A stretch of DNA of 56,012 nt from Terriglobia bacterium (GCA_020073525.1 JAIQFA010000026.1:1-56012); one strand, 5' to 3'; counted from the first letter of the stretch, positions 22,654 through 32,371 are shown. A program made the numbers and translations. The notes: generated by a model from the sequence alone, not told the origin.

Positions 22654-24423
22654 ATGAAATCCTGGACCCTGGCTTTACTCCTGTGTGGCAGTTCTTTGCT
22701 GCTGGCTCAAGACCCGCAACCTGCAACCCTGCAATTCACGGTTGAAAACAACGTGGCGGTCCCGATGCGTGACGGGATTGCGCTGCGGGCGGATGTACTG
22801 CGTCCGGCGGCAGCCAGCAAATTCCCGGTGTTGGTCTATCGGACTCCCTATGGGAAGGACGCGGCGCAACAGGAGTACACAACCTTCCGGCATGCGGTCG
22901 AACGCGGCTACGCGGTGGTGATCGTTGACGTGCGCGGGCGCTACCATTCGGACGGAGAGTTCCGGCCCTATGAAAACGAACGTCGCGACGGCTATGACAC
23001 CATCGAGTGGGCGGCAGGCCAGCCGTGGTCGAACGGCGCGGTGGGGACGTTTGGACTCTCTTATCCGGGGGCAGTGCAGTGGCTGGCGGCGGTGGAGAAT
23101 CCTCCGCACTTGAAGGCGATGGTGCCGGCCATGACGTTCTCGACCCCGCAGAACTTCTTCTACGCGGGTGGTACGTGGGATATGTCGTGGATGGAGTGGA
23201 TCTGGGACAACATTGCCTGGGACACTCGAGTGAAGAAGAATCTTCCCGGCCCCCACACCAATGCAGAGGCTCTCGCGGCATGGAAGGTGGAGGGGCCGAA
23301 GATGCTGAGCGCGCTGCCGTTGACGGACGTGCCCCAGCTTCAGAAGGTCGCACCGTATTACTTCGATTGGCTGCGGCATCCTGCGGACGATCCATGGTGG
23401 GATTGGAGTGAACTGCGCAACAAGTACGATCGTGCGCATGCGGCCGTCCTGAATCTGTCGGCGTGGTACGACGACAACTATGGACCGGAAGGTGCCACAA
23501 CGAACTACGCTGGCTTGCTCAAGGCGCGCGCGGGGGAGAAAGATCCGCGAACGCATTTGTTACTCGGCCCGTGGGTGCATGGGGTGGGGAACACGGGCAA
23601 GACAAAGTCGGGCGAGCGTGAGTTTGGGCCGTTGGCGGCAATCGATTATGACGATGTGGTGCTGCGCTGGATGGATCACTATCTCAAAGGAATCGAGAAT
23701 GGCATCGAGCGAGAAAAACCGGTGCGCTATTTCGTGATGGGCGCGAATCAGTGGCGCGATTCGGATGTGTGGCCGCCTCCGGCTCGAACAACTCCGTTTT
23801 TCCTTGCGCCTGCCGCAACCGGAGAGCGAGCCGGCAAACTGGCTGCGAAGCCTGCGGGAGGCCAAGAAAGGTTCAGCGAGTTCGTTTCCGATCCTGCCAA
23901 CCCGGTGGTGAATGAGTATGCATCTTCCGGCGCGCATGACTATCGCAAGCTGGCCGACCGTGCGGATGTTTTGACGTTTGACTCACCGGTTTTGGAGAAG
24001 GATACGGAGGTCACGGGTCCTATCGCCGCGCACATGTTCGTGTCATGCGACTGTCGCGATGTGGACTTGTGGGTACGCCTTGAGGATGTTGCCCCGGACG
24101 GAACGGCGTTCAACCTGATGAGTCCGGGGTTGGACGTTCTGCGAGCCAGCTATCGCGATTTGGCTCGCGGGCGCCAGTGGCTGGAGCCAGGGAAAGTCTA
24201 CGAACTGAATCTCAAGAATCTGATCACCAGCAATGTATTCCTGAAGGGACACCGGATGCGGGTACAGATTTCGGGCAGCTTTTCTCCGAATTTTTCGCGC
24301 AATTTGCAGAGCGGCAAGTCGGAGGTCGACGGCGCGGAGATCAAGAAAGCTCGTATCCGGGTGTATCACGACGCTCAACATCAGTCGCAGATTCTGCTGC
24401 CGGTGATCGGAGAGCTCAACTAG
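22654..24423 (+). CDS. CocE/NonD-family serine hydrolase, exported
   Basis: A 589-aa X-Pro dipeptidyl-peptidase (S15)/CocE-like hydrolase. Signal peptide KSWTLALLLCGSSLLLAQ starts at ATG 22654. The N-terminal alpha/beta domain includes PMRDGIALRADVLRP, FPVLVYRTPYGK, VDVRGRYHSDGEF and the nucleophile Ser136 in GTFGLSYPG. The C-terminal jelly-roll domain (VTGPIAAHMFVSCDCRDVDLWVRLEDVAPDG) is characteristic of the family. GPWVHG may supply the catalytic His. Likely a periplasmic peptidase or esterase, in keeping with the amino acid permease just upstream; exact substrate unknown. Confidence 0.92.
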   Translation: MKSWTLALLLCGSSLLLAQDPQPATLQFTVENNVAVPMRDGIALRADVLRPAAASKFPVLVYRTPYGKDAAQQEYTTFRHAVERGYAVVIVDVRGRYHSDGEFRPYENERRDGYDTIEWAAGQPWSNGAVGTFGLSYPGAVQWLAAVENPPHLKAMVPAMTFSTPQNFFYAGGTWDMSWMEWIWDNIAWDTRVKKNLPGPHTNAEALAAWKVEGPKMLSALPLTDVPQLQKVAPYYFDWLRHPADDPWWDWSELRNKYDRAHAAVLNLSAWYDDNYGPEGATTNYAGLLKARAGEKDPRTHLLLGPWVHGVGNTGKTKSGEREFGPLAAIDYDDVVLRWMDHYLKGIENGIEREKPVRYFVMGANQWRDSDVWPPPARTTPFFLAPAATGERAGKLAAKPAGGQERFSEFVSDPANPVVNEYASSGAHDYRKLADRADVLTFDSPVLEKDTEVTGPIAAHMFVSCDCRDVDLWVRLEDVAPDGTAFNLMSPGLDVLRASYRDLARGRQWLEPGKVYELNLKNLITSNVFLKGHRMRVQISGSFSPNFSRNLQSGKSEVDGAEIKKARIRVYHDAQHQSQILLPVIGELN

Positions 24424-24451
24424 TTTGCAGAAAAATTCGGTTTCGTATCAG

Positions 24452-24506
24452 GGTATCGCTTTAGCGATACCGCAAGCCCTGCGAACTCAGACGCCCCTTT
24501 AGGGGC
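24452..24506. repeat. two hairpins with TTTA-type loops
   Basis: GGTATCGCT/AGCGATACC (24452-24471) and GCCCC-TTTA-GGGGC (24493-24506), between the CocE-type gene and the TolB/PHP gene. Neither has a T-run. Confidence 0.5.
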
Positions 24507-24540
24507 TGCCGGTTGATATCGCTAATAGAGCGGAGGCCTC

Positions 24541-27081
24541 TTGTCGAAAGTTTATCTTGCCGGATTTGTTTCGTTCATCTTTGTTCTCAACTGTTTTGCG
24601 CAGCGCGAGCCTGTGCTCAAGCAGATCGATCTGCCCCATCCGTATTACTTCAGGGAAATGTATTTGCCGCAGTTGACAACGGGGCCGAGCGCAGCGGCTT
24701 GGTCTCCGGATTCTCGCAGCCTGGTGTACTCGATGGCGGGGTCGTTGTGGCGGCAGGAACTGGGAAGCGCGAAGGCGGAGCAGCTTACGTCCGGGCCCGG
24801 CTACGACTACCAGCCGGATTGGTCTGCCGACGGACGGTGGATTGTTTTCGCGCGCTACGATCACGACGCGGTCGAGTTGTGGTCATTCGACACACGCGAT
24901 GGGCAGACCCGGAAGATGACATCCGGAGGCGCTGTGAACGTGGAGCCGCGGTTCTCGCCGGATGGGAAGCGCGTGGCGTTTGTCTCGACATCCTACAAGG
25001 GACACTTTCATATCTTTGTCGGCCGGTTCGAAGACGGATTACTCAGCGGCGTGCGGCAACTTACTCCGGAGAATATGAGCTCGCTGCCGCGTTATTACTA
25101 CAGCAAGGTGGATCACGAGATCAGCCCCGTGTGGACGCGCGACGGCTCGGAAATCCTGTTCATCTCGAATCGCGGGCATATTCACGGTACCGGCGGATTC
25201 TGGAAGATCAAAGCGGAGCCCGGTTCGGAGGCCCGCGAGATTCATTACGAGGAGACGAACTGGAAGGCCCGTCCGGACTTTTCGCCGGATGGCAAACGCA
25301 TGGTGTATGCGTCGTATCTGGGGCAAAGCTGGCATCAACTGTGGGTGATGCCGGCAGCGGGTGGAGACGCGTTCCCGATTTCGTATGGCGCGTTTGACAA
25401 CGTGAATCCGCGGTGGTCGCCGGATGGTTCGAAGATCGCGTTTATCTCCAATCGCGACGGGAATACTTCGTTGTGGGTGCAGACGATTCCGGGTGGAGAG
25501 CAGACGGAGGTTGTGGCGCGCGAACGGAAATATTTGAAGCGGATGGGGCGACTGGCGTTGCAGGTAGTCGATGCACGCGGAAAGCCAATGGCAGCGCGAG
25601 TTTTCGTTACCGGAGCGGATGGGTTGGCCTACGCTCCCGATGACGTGTGGATCCACGCTGACGACAGTTTTGACCGGTCCGAACGGCCGTTTGAGGCGCA
25701 CTACTTCGACACCTCGGGGACCTCGGAAGTGACCGTTCCAGCCGGGACGGTGCAAGTCGACGTAATGCGCGGCTTCGAGTTTGCCTTCGAGCAGCAGCAG
25801 GTGGAAATCAAGTCCGGAGCCACCACCAGCGCTTCGATGCGCTTGCGGGCGACGATTCCCTACGAGCCCGCGGAGTGGGTGAGCGGCGATGTTCACACTC
25901 ACATGAACTATGCCGGGACTTACCGCAATACTCCGGCTCATCTGGTGGAGCAGGCGGCGGCCGAGAATCTGGCCATCGTTGAAGACCTGGTGGTGAACAA
26001 GGAACAGCGCATTCCTGACATGGCGTATTTTTCGCCGAAACTTGATCCAGCATCGACTTTAGATCATCTGCTGTTGCACGGGCAGGAGTATCACACGAGT
26101 TATTGGGGGCATCTGGGACTGCTCAATCTGACCAAGAACTTTCTTCTTCCGGGATACGTCGCATATCCCAACACGGCGGCGGCCAGCCTTTATCCGACAA
26201 ACGCCAACGTCGCCGACATGGCACACAAACAGGGCGCGCTGGTGGGATATGTGCATCCTTTTGACAGTATTCCTGATCCGGCGAAGGATGAGTCTCTTAC
26301 TAACGAGTTACCTGTGGATGTGGCGCTGGGCAAGGTGGATTACATCGAGGTGGTGGGTTTTTCCGATCATAAATCGACAGCCGAGGTTTGGTACAAATTG
26401 CTGAATTGCGGCTTTCGGCTGCCCACGGCGGCGGGCACGGATTTCATGGGGAATTACGCGTCGTTGCGCGGGCCAGTGGGCTTGAACCGTGTGTATGCCC
26501 AAGTGAAGCCGGGTCCGCTGAAGATCAAACCATGGCTGGCGGCGATCAAGGCGGGGCGGACGTTTGCGACGAATGGGCCTTTACTCCATTTCACGCTCGG
26601 AGAGCGGGGAATTGGCGGAGAAGTGAAACTGGAGAAGAAACAAGAGGCGCGGTTTTCAGCGGAGATGCACTCGATCGTCCCAGTGGATCATCTGCAAATT
26701 GTCTGCAACGGAAAGTTGGCGCGGGAACTTGCGCTAGATAGCAAGCATACCTCGGCGAAAGTCGACGGCTCGATCCCGCTTGAGACTAGCGGGTGGTGCG
26801 TGCTGCGCGCGTTCAGCGACAAGGCGGAGTATCCGATTCTTGACTTGTATCCTTATGCGACGACCAGCCCGGTTTATGTGAGCGTGGCGGGGGCGCCGGT
26901 GCGCAACGTGGCTGATGCAGGTTACTTTGTGGCGTGGATTGACCGATTGATCGCGGGTGCGCATAGCAATACTTCGTGGAATACGGAGGCGGAGAAGGAG
27001 TCGGTGCTCGGGATGCTACAGGAGGCGATAGGCAAGTACGCGAGGATGAAGGAAGTGGGCGATCATGCCGGGATTCGATGA
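24541..27081 (+). CDS. TolB-type propeller fused to PHP/CehA-like metallohydrolase
   Basis: An 846-aa exported protein. Signal peptide (KVYLAGFVSFIFVLNCFAQ), then residues about 45-320 with repeated WSPDSR/FSPDGK/WSPDGS PD40 blades (WD40/TolB-like), then a short beta-sandwich (about 335-440, LQVVDARGKPMAARVFVTG). Residues about 445-830 carry a PHP-like domain: D450-V-H-T-H454, IVEDL, HGQEYHTSYWGHLGL, YVHPFDS, TAAGTDF. The layout is that of CehA/McbA-family hydrolases. TTG 24541 has GGAGG four bases upstream. The substrate is unknown; the propeller may bind a polymer or partner. The last 17 bases overlap the next gene. Confidence 0.88.
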   Translation: MSKVYLAGFVSFIFVLNCFAQREPVLKQIDLPHPYYFREMYLPQLTTGPSAAAWSPDSRSLVYSMAGSLWRQELGSAKAEQLTSGPGYDYQPDWSADGRWIVFARYDHDAVELWSFDTRDGQTRKMTSGGAVNVEPRFSPDGKRVAFVSTSYKGHFHIFVGRFEDGLLSGVRQLTPENMSSLPRYYYSKVDHEISPVWTRDGSEILFISNRGHIHGTGGFWKIKAEPGSEAREIHYEETNWKARPDFSPDGKRMVYASYLGQSWHQLWVMPAAGGDAFPISYGAFDNVNPRWSPDGSKIAFISNRDGNTSLWVQTIPGGEQTEVVARERKYLKRMGRLALQVVDARGKPMAARVFVTGADGLAYAPDDVWIHADDSFDRSERPFEAHYFDTSGTSEVTVPAGTVQVDVMRGFEFAFEQQQVEIKSGATTSASMRLRATIPYEPAEWVSGDVHTHMNYAGTYRNTPAHLVEQAAAENLAIVEDLVVNKEQRIPDMAYFSPKLDPASTLDHLLLHGQEYHTSYWGHLGLLNLTKNFLLPGYVAYPNTAAASLYPTNANVADMAHKQGALVGYVHPFDSIPDPAKDESLTNELPVDVALGKVDYIEVVGFSDHKSTAEVWYKLLNCGFRLPTAAGTDFMGNYASLRGPVGLNRVYAQVKPGPLKIKPWLAAIKAGRTFATNGPLLHFTLGERGIGGEVKLEKKQEARFSAEMHSIVPVDHLQIVCNGKLARELALDSKHTSAKVDGSIPLETSGWCVLRAFSDKAEYPILDLYPYATTSPVYVSVAGAPVRNVADAGYFVAWIDRLIAGAHSNTSWNTEAEKESVLGMLQEAIGKYARMKEVGDHAGIR

Positions 27082-27466
27082 CGCTTGGGCGGCAATAGCG
27101 ACTCCTCGAGATGGGGAATCTGTTTCGTCTGAACTGCGGCCACTATTGCAGAGTGTCTATGCCAGCGTTGTCGCTATTCCACCGGAGTTGAATGGCTTGA
27201 AGAAAAGCCTCGAAAAGTTGCTTCAGTATCTGGCTGGCGAGGGAAGGACAAATGCGAATTGCTGGGCTGTCGACCTATTCTTTTGCCACTCACGGGGATG
27301 GGAACGCGATTGGACCGACCAAAACCTCCCGGAAGACTTTCACGAAGTGCTCGCCATGATGGGCGAGGCATTACACGATACGGTGCGGACTCCCGAAATC
27401 GCCCGAAACTTTGACTGCCTTCCCGAGCAACTGTTCGACCGAGTAAAGCAGCTGCAAGTTGAGTGA
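27065..27466 (+). CDS. hypothetical protein (133 aa) overlapping the TolB/PHP gene
   Basis: Not recognised. A 133-residue soluble protein with an alpha-helical character (LRPLLQSVYASVVAIPPELNGL, KSLEKLLQYL) and a conserved-looking WAVDLFFCHSRGWERDW block followed by LPEDFHEVLAMMGEALHD. The ATG at 27065 lies inside the last codons of the upstream gene, so translation is probably coupled. It ends 31 bases before murG. It may be an immunity- or chaperone-like helper of the upstream product, but nothing direct supports that. Confidence 0.6.
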   Translation: MPGFDDAWAAIATPRDGESVSSELRPLLQSVYASVVAIPPELNGLKKSLEKLLQYLAGEGRTNANCWAVDLFFCHSRGWERDWTDQNLPEDFHEVLAMMGEALHDTVRTPEIARNFDCLPEQLFDRVKQLQVE

Positions 27467-27497
27467 TACCTTCTCAGTCCTTTAGGAAATAGGTTTT

Positions 27498-28562
27498 ATG
27501 CGCATTATCATCGCGGGGGGCGGCACCGGGGGTCACGTGATTCCGGCGCTGGCCATCGCCCAGCAACTTAAGAAGCAATTCGGCGCCGAGGTTCTTTTTA
27601 TCGGGACAGTTCGCGGGATTGAGACTCGGTTGGTGCCGCAGGCGGGGTTTCCGCTGGAACTGATTCAGGTGGGCGCGCTGAAAAATGTCAGCCTGATGAC
27701 GAGGGCGAAGACGATGTTTGACTTGCCGCGGGCGATTGCGGCTTCTTCGCGGATGCTTTCGGAGTTCGATCCCGAGGTGGTGATTGGCGTCGGGGGCTAC
27801 GCCTCGGGACCGGCGATGGTAGCGGCAATTCGACGGCGCCTTCCTACGCTGGCCTTTGAGCCGAACGTCGTGCCGGGATTCGCCAATCGCATGATCGCCC
27901 GCTGGGTTTCCGCGGCGGCGGTGCACTTTGAAGAGACTTGCCAGTATTTTCCGCACTGCCGGGTGACGGGCGTGCCGGTACGCTCGGCGTTCTTCTCAAT
28001 TCCTCCGAAGGCGGGGGGCGTTCCTACTTTGCTGGTTTTTGGAGGCAGTCAGGGGGCGCGCGCCATCAACCAGGCGATGATCGAGTCTTTGCCCGGGTTG
28101 CGCGCGAAGGTTCCCGGGATCCACATCATTCACCAGACAGGGCAGCGCGACTACGATCACGTTCTGGCCGCTTATCAGCAGTCGGGAATCTCGGGCGAAG
28201 TTCACAAGTTCATCGACGACATGCCAGGGACGTTTGGCCGTGCCGATTTGCTGGTCTGTCGTTCGGGGGCCAGCACGGTCGGAGAGATTACGGCGGCAGG
28301 GAAGCCTGCGATTTTCGTGCCCTTTCCAGCAGCGGCCGACGACCATCAGAACGTGAATGCCCGGGCGCTGGAACGCGTGGGCGCGGCGGTTGTGGTCGAA
28401 GAAAGTAATCTCGGCGCGGCCTATCTAGTGGACACGATTGCGGCGCTGATTGGGGACGGCGCGGGTCTGCGGAGCATGTCAGCGGCTGCCAAGTCATTGG
28501 CCCATCCGAAAGCGGTCGAAGAAATTGCCGAGATGGTCGAACGTCTCGCCCATGCCGGCTAG
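27498..28562 (+). CDS. murG: UDP-N-acetylglucosamine transferase MurG
   Basis: A 354-aa GT-B glycosyltransferase. It adds GlcNAc to lipid I to give lipid II at the cytoplasmic face of the membrane. N-terminal glycine loop [40 protein letters not shown]-terminal [18 protein letters not shown], and the UDP-binding [45 protein letters not shown] precedes the ATG. It opens the distal part of a dcw-type cluster here; mraY, murD and ftsW, which usually precede it, are not in the window. Confidence 0.97.
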   Translation: MRIIIAGGGTGGHVIPALAIAQQLKKQFGAEVLFIGTVRGIETRLVPQAGFPLELIQVGALKNVSLMTRAKTMFDLPRAIAASSRMLSEFDPEVVIGVGGYASGPAMVAAIRRRLPTLAFEPNVVPGFANRMIARWVSAAAVHFEETCQYFPHCRVTGVPVRSAFFSIPPKAGGVPTLLVFGGSQGARAINQAMIESLPGLRAKVPGIHIIHQTGQRDYDHVLAAYQQSGISGEVHKFIDDMPGTFGRADLLVCRSGASTVGEITAAGKPAIFVPFPAAADDHQNVNARALERVGAAVVVEESNLGAAYLVDTIAALIGDGAGLRSMSAAAKSLAHPKAVEEIAEMVERLAHAG

Positions 28563-28572
28563 AACTGAAAAG

Positions 28573-28672
28573 CCCAAAACCCAAAACCCTAAAACCACGG
28601 AGGACACAGGGGAACACAGAGGAAATCAACCTTCCCGCCTTCCCCTGTGTTCCTCCGTGCCCCCCGTGGTTA
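28573..28672. repeat. CCCAAAA array plus ACGGAGGACACAGG inverted repeat
   Basis: CCCAAAA-CCCAAAA-CCCTAAAA (28573-28594), a 7-base-type array, runs into an imperfect long inverted repeat: AACCACGGAGGACACAGG on the left against CCTGTGTTCCTCCGTG and CCGTGGTTA on the right (ends 28672). It fills the murG-murC gap. Confidence 0.7.
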
Positions 28673-28745
28673 GTGCCTTTCGGCGGTTCTCTGCGTCTCT
28701 GCAGTGAAATGTTCTATCATCAGCGTTCGTCCCTGGGGTTAGTTC

Positions 28746-30152
28746 ATGTTCGCCAAGATTCAGCGCATTCATTTCGTGGGCATCGGTGGCATCGGTATGA
28801 GCGGCATTGCCGAAGTGTTGCTGAATCTTGGGTACCGGATTTCCGGGTCTGACCTGAGAAGTTCGGCAGTTACGCAGCGGCTTGCCGCTTTGGGCGCAAT
28901 CATTTTTGAAGGACACTCCGCCTCCAACATTGCTGGCGCAGACGTTCTGGTCACCAGTTCCGCGATTTCGGTGGATAACCCCGAAGTCGCCGAAGCTCGC
29001 CGCTTGCATGTCCCGGTGATTCAGCGGGCCGAAATGCTGGCTGAGTTGATGCGGCTGAAGTACGGCATCGCGATTGCCGGCATGCATGGGAAGACGACTA
29101 CAACTTCGATGGTCGCGGCCGTGCTGGCTGCCGGCGGCCTCGATCCGACCGTCGTGGTTGGAGGGCGCGTCGACGCGATGGGCTCGAACGCTCGGCTGGG
29201 CAAGTCGCAATACCTGGTTGCCGAGGCGGACGAAAGTGACCGGTCGTTTTTGAAGCTGTCGCCGATTCTCTCGGTGGTCACGAATATCGATCGCGAACAC
29301 ATGGACTGCTATCGCGACATGCGCGACATCCGCCGGACATTTCTCGAATTCATGGAGCGGGTTCCGTTCTACGGTATGGTGGTCGGATGCAATGACGACG
29401 TCGCGCTGCAGCGCTTGTTGCCGCGCGTCCATCGGCGCGTGGCGACGTATGGAACCAGCCGCGGGTCGGACTTCCTGATCCGGATTGGGTCATCGCAGGC
29501 GGCCGGCGAGCACGGCCCCCTCAGTCGTTTCCAGGTGACCTATAAGGATAAGGACCTCGGCGAGTTCACGCTGCACGTGCCGGGCACCCATAACGTGCTA
29601 AACGCGACGGCGGCGATTGCGGTGGGCACCGCGCTCGACATTCCTGCGGAGCAGATCCGGTCCGCGCTTGACGGGTTTCGCGGGGTGGACCGGCGTTTCC
29701 AGCTCAAGGGCAAGGCCGCAGGCGTCAGCGTGATTGATGATTACGGACACCATCCCACGGAAATACGGGCGACGTTGGCCGCCGCTCGGCAGTGCGGATT
29801 TCGACGCGTGCACGTGATCTTCCAGCCCCACCGGTTCACTCGCACTCGCGATCTGATGGATGAGTTCGCGACCGCTTTTGCCGATGCCGACACGCTTTGC
29901 TTACTCGACATTTATCCGGCGAGTGAGAAGCCGATCGAAGGGATTACCGCGGAAGCGCTGGTCCGGCGCATTGCCGGGGCAGGGAAGCGGGACGTGGCTT
30001 ATGCCCCGTCCTTCTCAGACGCTGTTGCCCAGGTTGCCGGCCTAGCCCAACCGGGGGACATGGTGCTGACGCTCGGTGCAGGCAGCGTCTCGCAGCTGGG
30101 AGCGATGATGTTGGAGAAGCTGGAGACTGTAACGCCCTCAACGTTGCAGTGA
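28746..30152 (+). CDS. murC: UDP-N-acetylmuramate-L-alanine ligase MurC
   Basis: A 468-aa Mur ligase joining L-Ala to UDP-MurNAc with ATP. N-terminal UDP-binding [17 protein letters not shown] (9-25), GSDL; the ATP loop [10 protein letters not shown] (111-120); [22 protein letters not shown]; central domain H-x-x-N ([10 protein letters not shown]); C-terminal [10 protein letters not shown] and [11 protein letters not shown]. Standard length and a complete motif set. It is separated from murG by 183 bases of repeat DNA, so joint transcription depends on read-through. Confidence 0.97.
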   Translation: MFAKIQRIHFVGIGGIGMSGIAEVLLNLGYRISGSDLRSSAVTQRLAALGAIIFEGHSASNIAGADVLVTSSAISVDNPEVAEARRLHVPVIQRAEMLAELMRLKYGIAIAGMHGKTTTTSMVAAVLAAGGLDPTVVVGGRVDAMGSNARLGKSQYLVAEADESDRSFLKLSPILSVVTNIDREHMDCYRDMRDIRRTFLEFMERVPFYGMVVGCNDDVALQRLLPRVHRRVATYGTSRGSDFLIRIGSSQAAGEHGPLSRFQVTYKDKDLGEFTLHVPGTHNVLNATAAIAVGTALDIPAEQIRSALDGFRGVDRRFQLKGKAAGVSVIDDYGHHPTEIRATLAAARQCGFRRVHVIFQPHRFTRTRDLMDEFATAFADADTLCLLDIYPASEKPIEGITAEALVRRIAGAGKRDVAYAPSFSDAVAQVAGLAQPGDMVLTLGAGSVSQLGAMMLEKLETVTPSTLQ

Positions 30153-30164
30153 TCACAGGCAACT

Positions 30165-30209
30165 GCCGAGCTGCGCTCGGCTTGGACGGGCGAGACGCCG
30201 TCCCCACAC
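30165..30209. repeat. GCCGAGC..GCTCGGC / GGACGGGCG element (copy 2)
   Basis: GCCGAGCTGCGCTCGGC followed by GGACGGGCGAGACG-CCGTCC and CCACAC. Same family as 19872-19917, with one base less in the second hairpin. It begins 12 bases after the murC stop. Confidence 0.75.
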
Positions 30210-30297
30210 GAGCCATCGCATCTCCACAAGACACTTTTTCCTGGTTGACCTTTTTTTCGGATGCTCGTCCAAACGCTAGACAGTGAGGACCACCCCC

Positions 30298-30810
30298 ATG
30301 GACACGAATAAAGCCGCATATTGGATTGCACTGGGAGTATTGGCGCTGGGGCTGAACAGCGAATATCGTCAGGGAAGCTTTGTGGCGCTGCATCGGGTGG
30401 CTGATCGCGCCGGTTCTGTCTTGTGCCGGATTTCGACACGGGCCGAAGAGGCGGTGGCCCTCGCTACGGGAATGACAACTCGCCGAGCCGTCCTGCCGGA
30501 CAACGTGCTCGCCGCCGCCGACCGTGCCGAAATGATTCGCGAGCAGGCCCGTGCGCAGACCGAACTGGTTCGCGAACAGGTACGGAACGAGATTCTTGCG
30601 CAGAGAGACGTCCTGCGCGCGCAAGCCGACATGCGACGCGCTGAGATCGAGCAGCTTCGCTGGCGCGTGCGTTCAGATCTCCGGTTGGCGAGTGCGAGCG
30701 GCCGTCGAGTGGCAGTGCTCTGCCCGAAGACAGGGAAACGCGTTATCGTAAGCCAGGCATCAGAGCTCGATCCAGACTTGCCGGGCATTGAGGTATCAGA
30801 GACGTTCTAG
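30298..30810 (+). CDS. hypothetical protein between murC and ftsQ (170 aa)
   Basis: Not recognised. An N-terminal hydrophobic segment (AAYWIALGVLALGLNS) is followed by a long charged helix: repeated Arg/Glu/Gln stretches from about residue 70 to 125 (EMIREQARAQTELVREQVRNE) look like a coiled coil. The C-terminal tail (RVAVLCPKTGKRVIVSQASELD) has a beta-like KTGKRV turn. Probably anchored by one membrane segment with the coiled coil on one side. In many dcw clusters murB or ddl occupies this spot, so a small membrane coiled-coil protein here is a candidate cluster-specific gene. ATG 30298 has GAGGA eight bases upstream. Confidence 0.65.
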   Translation: MDTNKAAYWIALGVLALGLNSEYRQGSFVALHRVADRAGSVLCRISTRAEEAVALATGMTTRRAVLPDNVLAAADRAEMIREQARAQTELVREQVRNEILAQRDVLRAQADMRRAEIEQLRWRVRSDLRLASASGRRVAVLCPKTGKRVIVSQASELDPDLPGIEVSETF

Positions 30811-30839
30811 AGTTTGCCAATCCCGTTACCAGGGTTTCT

Positions 30840-30900
30840 GTAGAAACGCGGCTTGCCGCGTCTCCGCCGCACAAAGAGATGGGGCAAGTCTCGTCTCTAC
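30840..30900. repeat. GTAGAGACG-type double palindrome (copy D)
   Basis: GTAGAAACGCGG/CCGCGTCTC and GAGATGGGG/CTCGTCTCTAC. It differs from copy C at a few positions, several of which break pairing in the right hairpin. It starts 29 bases after the stop of the upstream gene. Confidence 0.8.
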
Positions 30901-31025
30901 CCTGCAACTGTCTCTCCGTGTGAGTTTTCCACTGTATCTGAACCAACTTGGCACTGTCTCAATTCGCGAAAAGCGGTTATAGTAATTTTGCTCAGCGGTT
31001 TTCTGTCGACAACTGACTCGAAAGA

Positions 31026-32357
31026 GTGGCGCGGAAATCAAGTTCCACCGCGGTTCAGGAAGAGTTGTATCCACTTCCCAACGAGGCTCCCGAGCGAGAG
31101 CCCTTCGACGACTCGCGGCTTGTCGATCTGGAAGCGGAGCAGGAATCTCCATTTCTGCGCGGGCAAAAGCGAGTCTCGGTCCGACGCGGATCCCTCCCGA
31201 AAAAGACTGCCAACCGGCTGATGTGGGTCGGCGTGGCCCTCGTCGCATTTGCGATGGTGGGAGTTGCCGGCGCGAGTCTCTACGCCTACGGCAAGCACTC
31301 TTGGCGCTTTCGCGTCGATTCCAGCGATCAGATTGAGGTTGCTGGCGCCCAGCATGTGACGCACGCGCAAATCATGGAAGTGATGGGTGGGGATATCGGC
31401 CGCAACATTTTCTTCGTCCCGCTCGCCCAGCGCAAACAGCAATTGGAGCAGATTCCATGGGTGGAATCGGCAAGCGTGATGCGCTTTGTGCCGAACCGGC
31501 TGCGCATCGAGATTCATGAACGCACGCCAGTTGCGTTTGCACGCATTGGATCGCACATTTCGCTGATCGATGCCGGGGGCACGCTGATGGAACTGGCTCC
31601 GGGCGGCAAGCATAAATATTCGTTTGCGGTAATTGCGGGTATGAATGCGGGCGAGCCGCTCTCCACCCGCGCTGCCCGGATGAAGAACTACAACGCATTG
31701 GTTCGGGACCTCGATTCCAGCGGCGCGCATTATTCGCAGGAACTGAGCGAAGTAGACATCAGCGATCCCGAGGATGTGAAGGTGATGGCCTCCGATTCCA
31801 ATGGCGAGGTGTTGGTGCATCTGGGCTCGGGGAATTATCTGCAGCGCTACAAAACCTACGTTACGCACGTGCAGCAGTGGCGGCAGCAATTCGACAAGCT
31901 CGAATCGGTGGACTTGCGCTATGACGGCCAGATCATCGTGAATCCCGATCTTAACGGGATGACGCGGCAGCCGGCCTTGACTCCGGCGGCAGCCCGGGCG
32001 GCGGTGGCGGCTGGAGTTAAGACGGCGGCGATCGTGAACTACGAGAAGTATGTGACACGTCCTATCGGGCCTCCGAGTCCTGCGAAAAAAGACACAAAGG
32101 CGAAGGCCAAAGGCGGGACGAAAGCAGCAATGCATCATGCTGCCGTTCGTCACGCTGCGGCTAAGCCGGCAGCAACGAAACCAGTTCCAGTGAATCAAGC
32201 CGCGCTGAAGGTTGCCATGAAACCAGCGACGGCTGCTGCCAGAAATACAGCGGCGTCTCATCCGCGCGCGCTTCCACCGCCGGTGCCAACGTCTGCAGCA
32301 ACCACGGGACAAAAGAAACCGAGCGCTGGAATTCCGAAGGAGACTCCGCAGAACTAG
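31026..32357 (+). CDS. ftsQ: cell division protein FtsQ/DivIB
   Basis: A 443-aa bitopic division protein. Basic cytoplasmic tail (1-64), one transmembrane helix (about 65-87), a POTRA domain (about 100-170; IEVAGAQHVTHAQIMEVMG) and a beta domain with RIEIHERTPVAFARI and SLIDAGGTL. It belongs to the FtsQLB bridge between early and late divisome. The start is GTG 31026 (weak SD GAGTG). Unusual: the C-terminal 100 residues (about 345-443) are a Lys/Ala/Pro/Thr-rich low-complexity tail, far longer than in most FtsQ proteins. Followed by ftsA after 14 bases. Confidence 0.94.
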   Translation: MARKSSSTAVQEELYPLPNEAPEREPFDDSRLVDLEAEQESPFLRGQKRVSVRRGSLPKKTANRLMWVGVALVAFAMVGVAGASLYAYGKHSWRFRVDSSDQIEVAGAQHVTHAQIMEVMGGDIGRNIFFVPLAQRKQQLEQIPWVESASVMRFVPNRLRIEIHERTPVAFARIGSHISLIDAGGTLMELAPGGKHKYSFAVIAGMNAGEPLSTRAARMKNYNALVRDLDSSGAHYSQELSEVDISDPEDVKVMASDSNGEVLVHLGSGNYLQRYKTYVTHVQQWRQQFDKLESVDLRYDGQIIVNPDLNGMTRQPALTPAAARAAVAAGVKTAAIVNYEKYVTRPIGPPSPAKKDTKAKAKGGTKAAMHHAAVRHAAAKPAATKPVPVNQAALKVAMKPATAAARNTAASHPRALPPPVPTSAATTGQKKPSAGIPKETPQN

Positions 32358-32371
32358 CGATTATCAATATT

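Noticed and set aside
31038..32312. A 424-residue minus-strand frame opposite ftsQ
   Set aside because: Shadow of ftsQ; Arg/His-rich with no domain.
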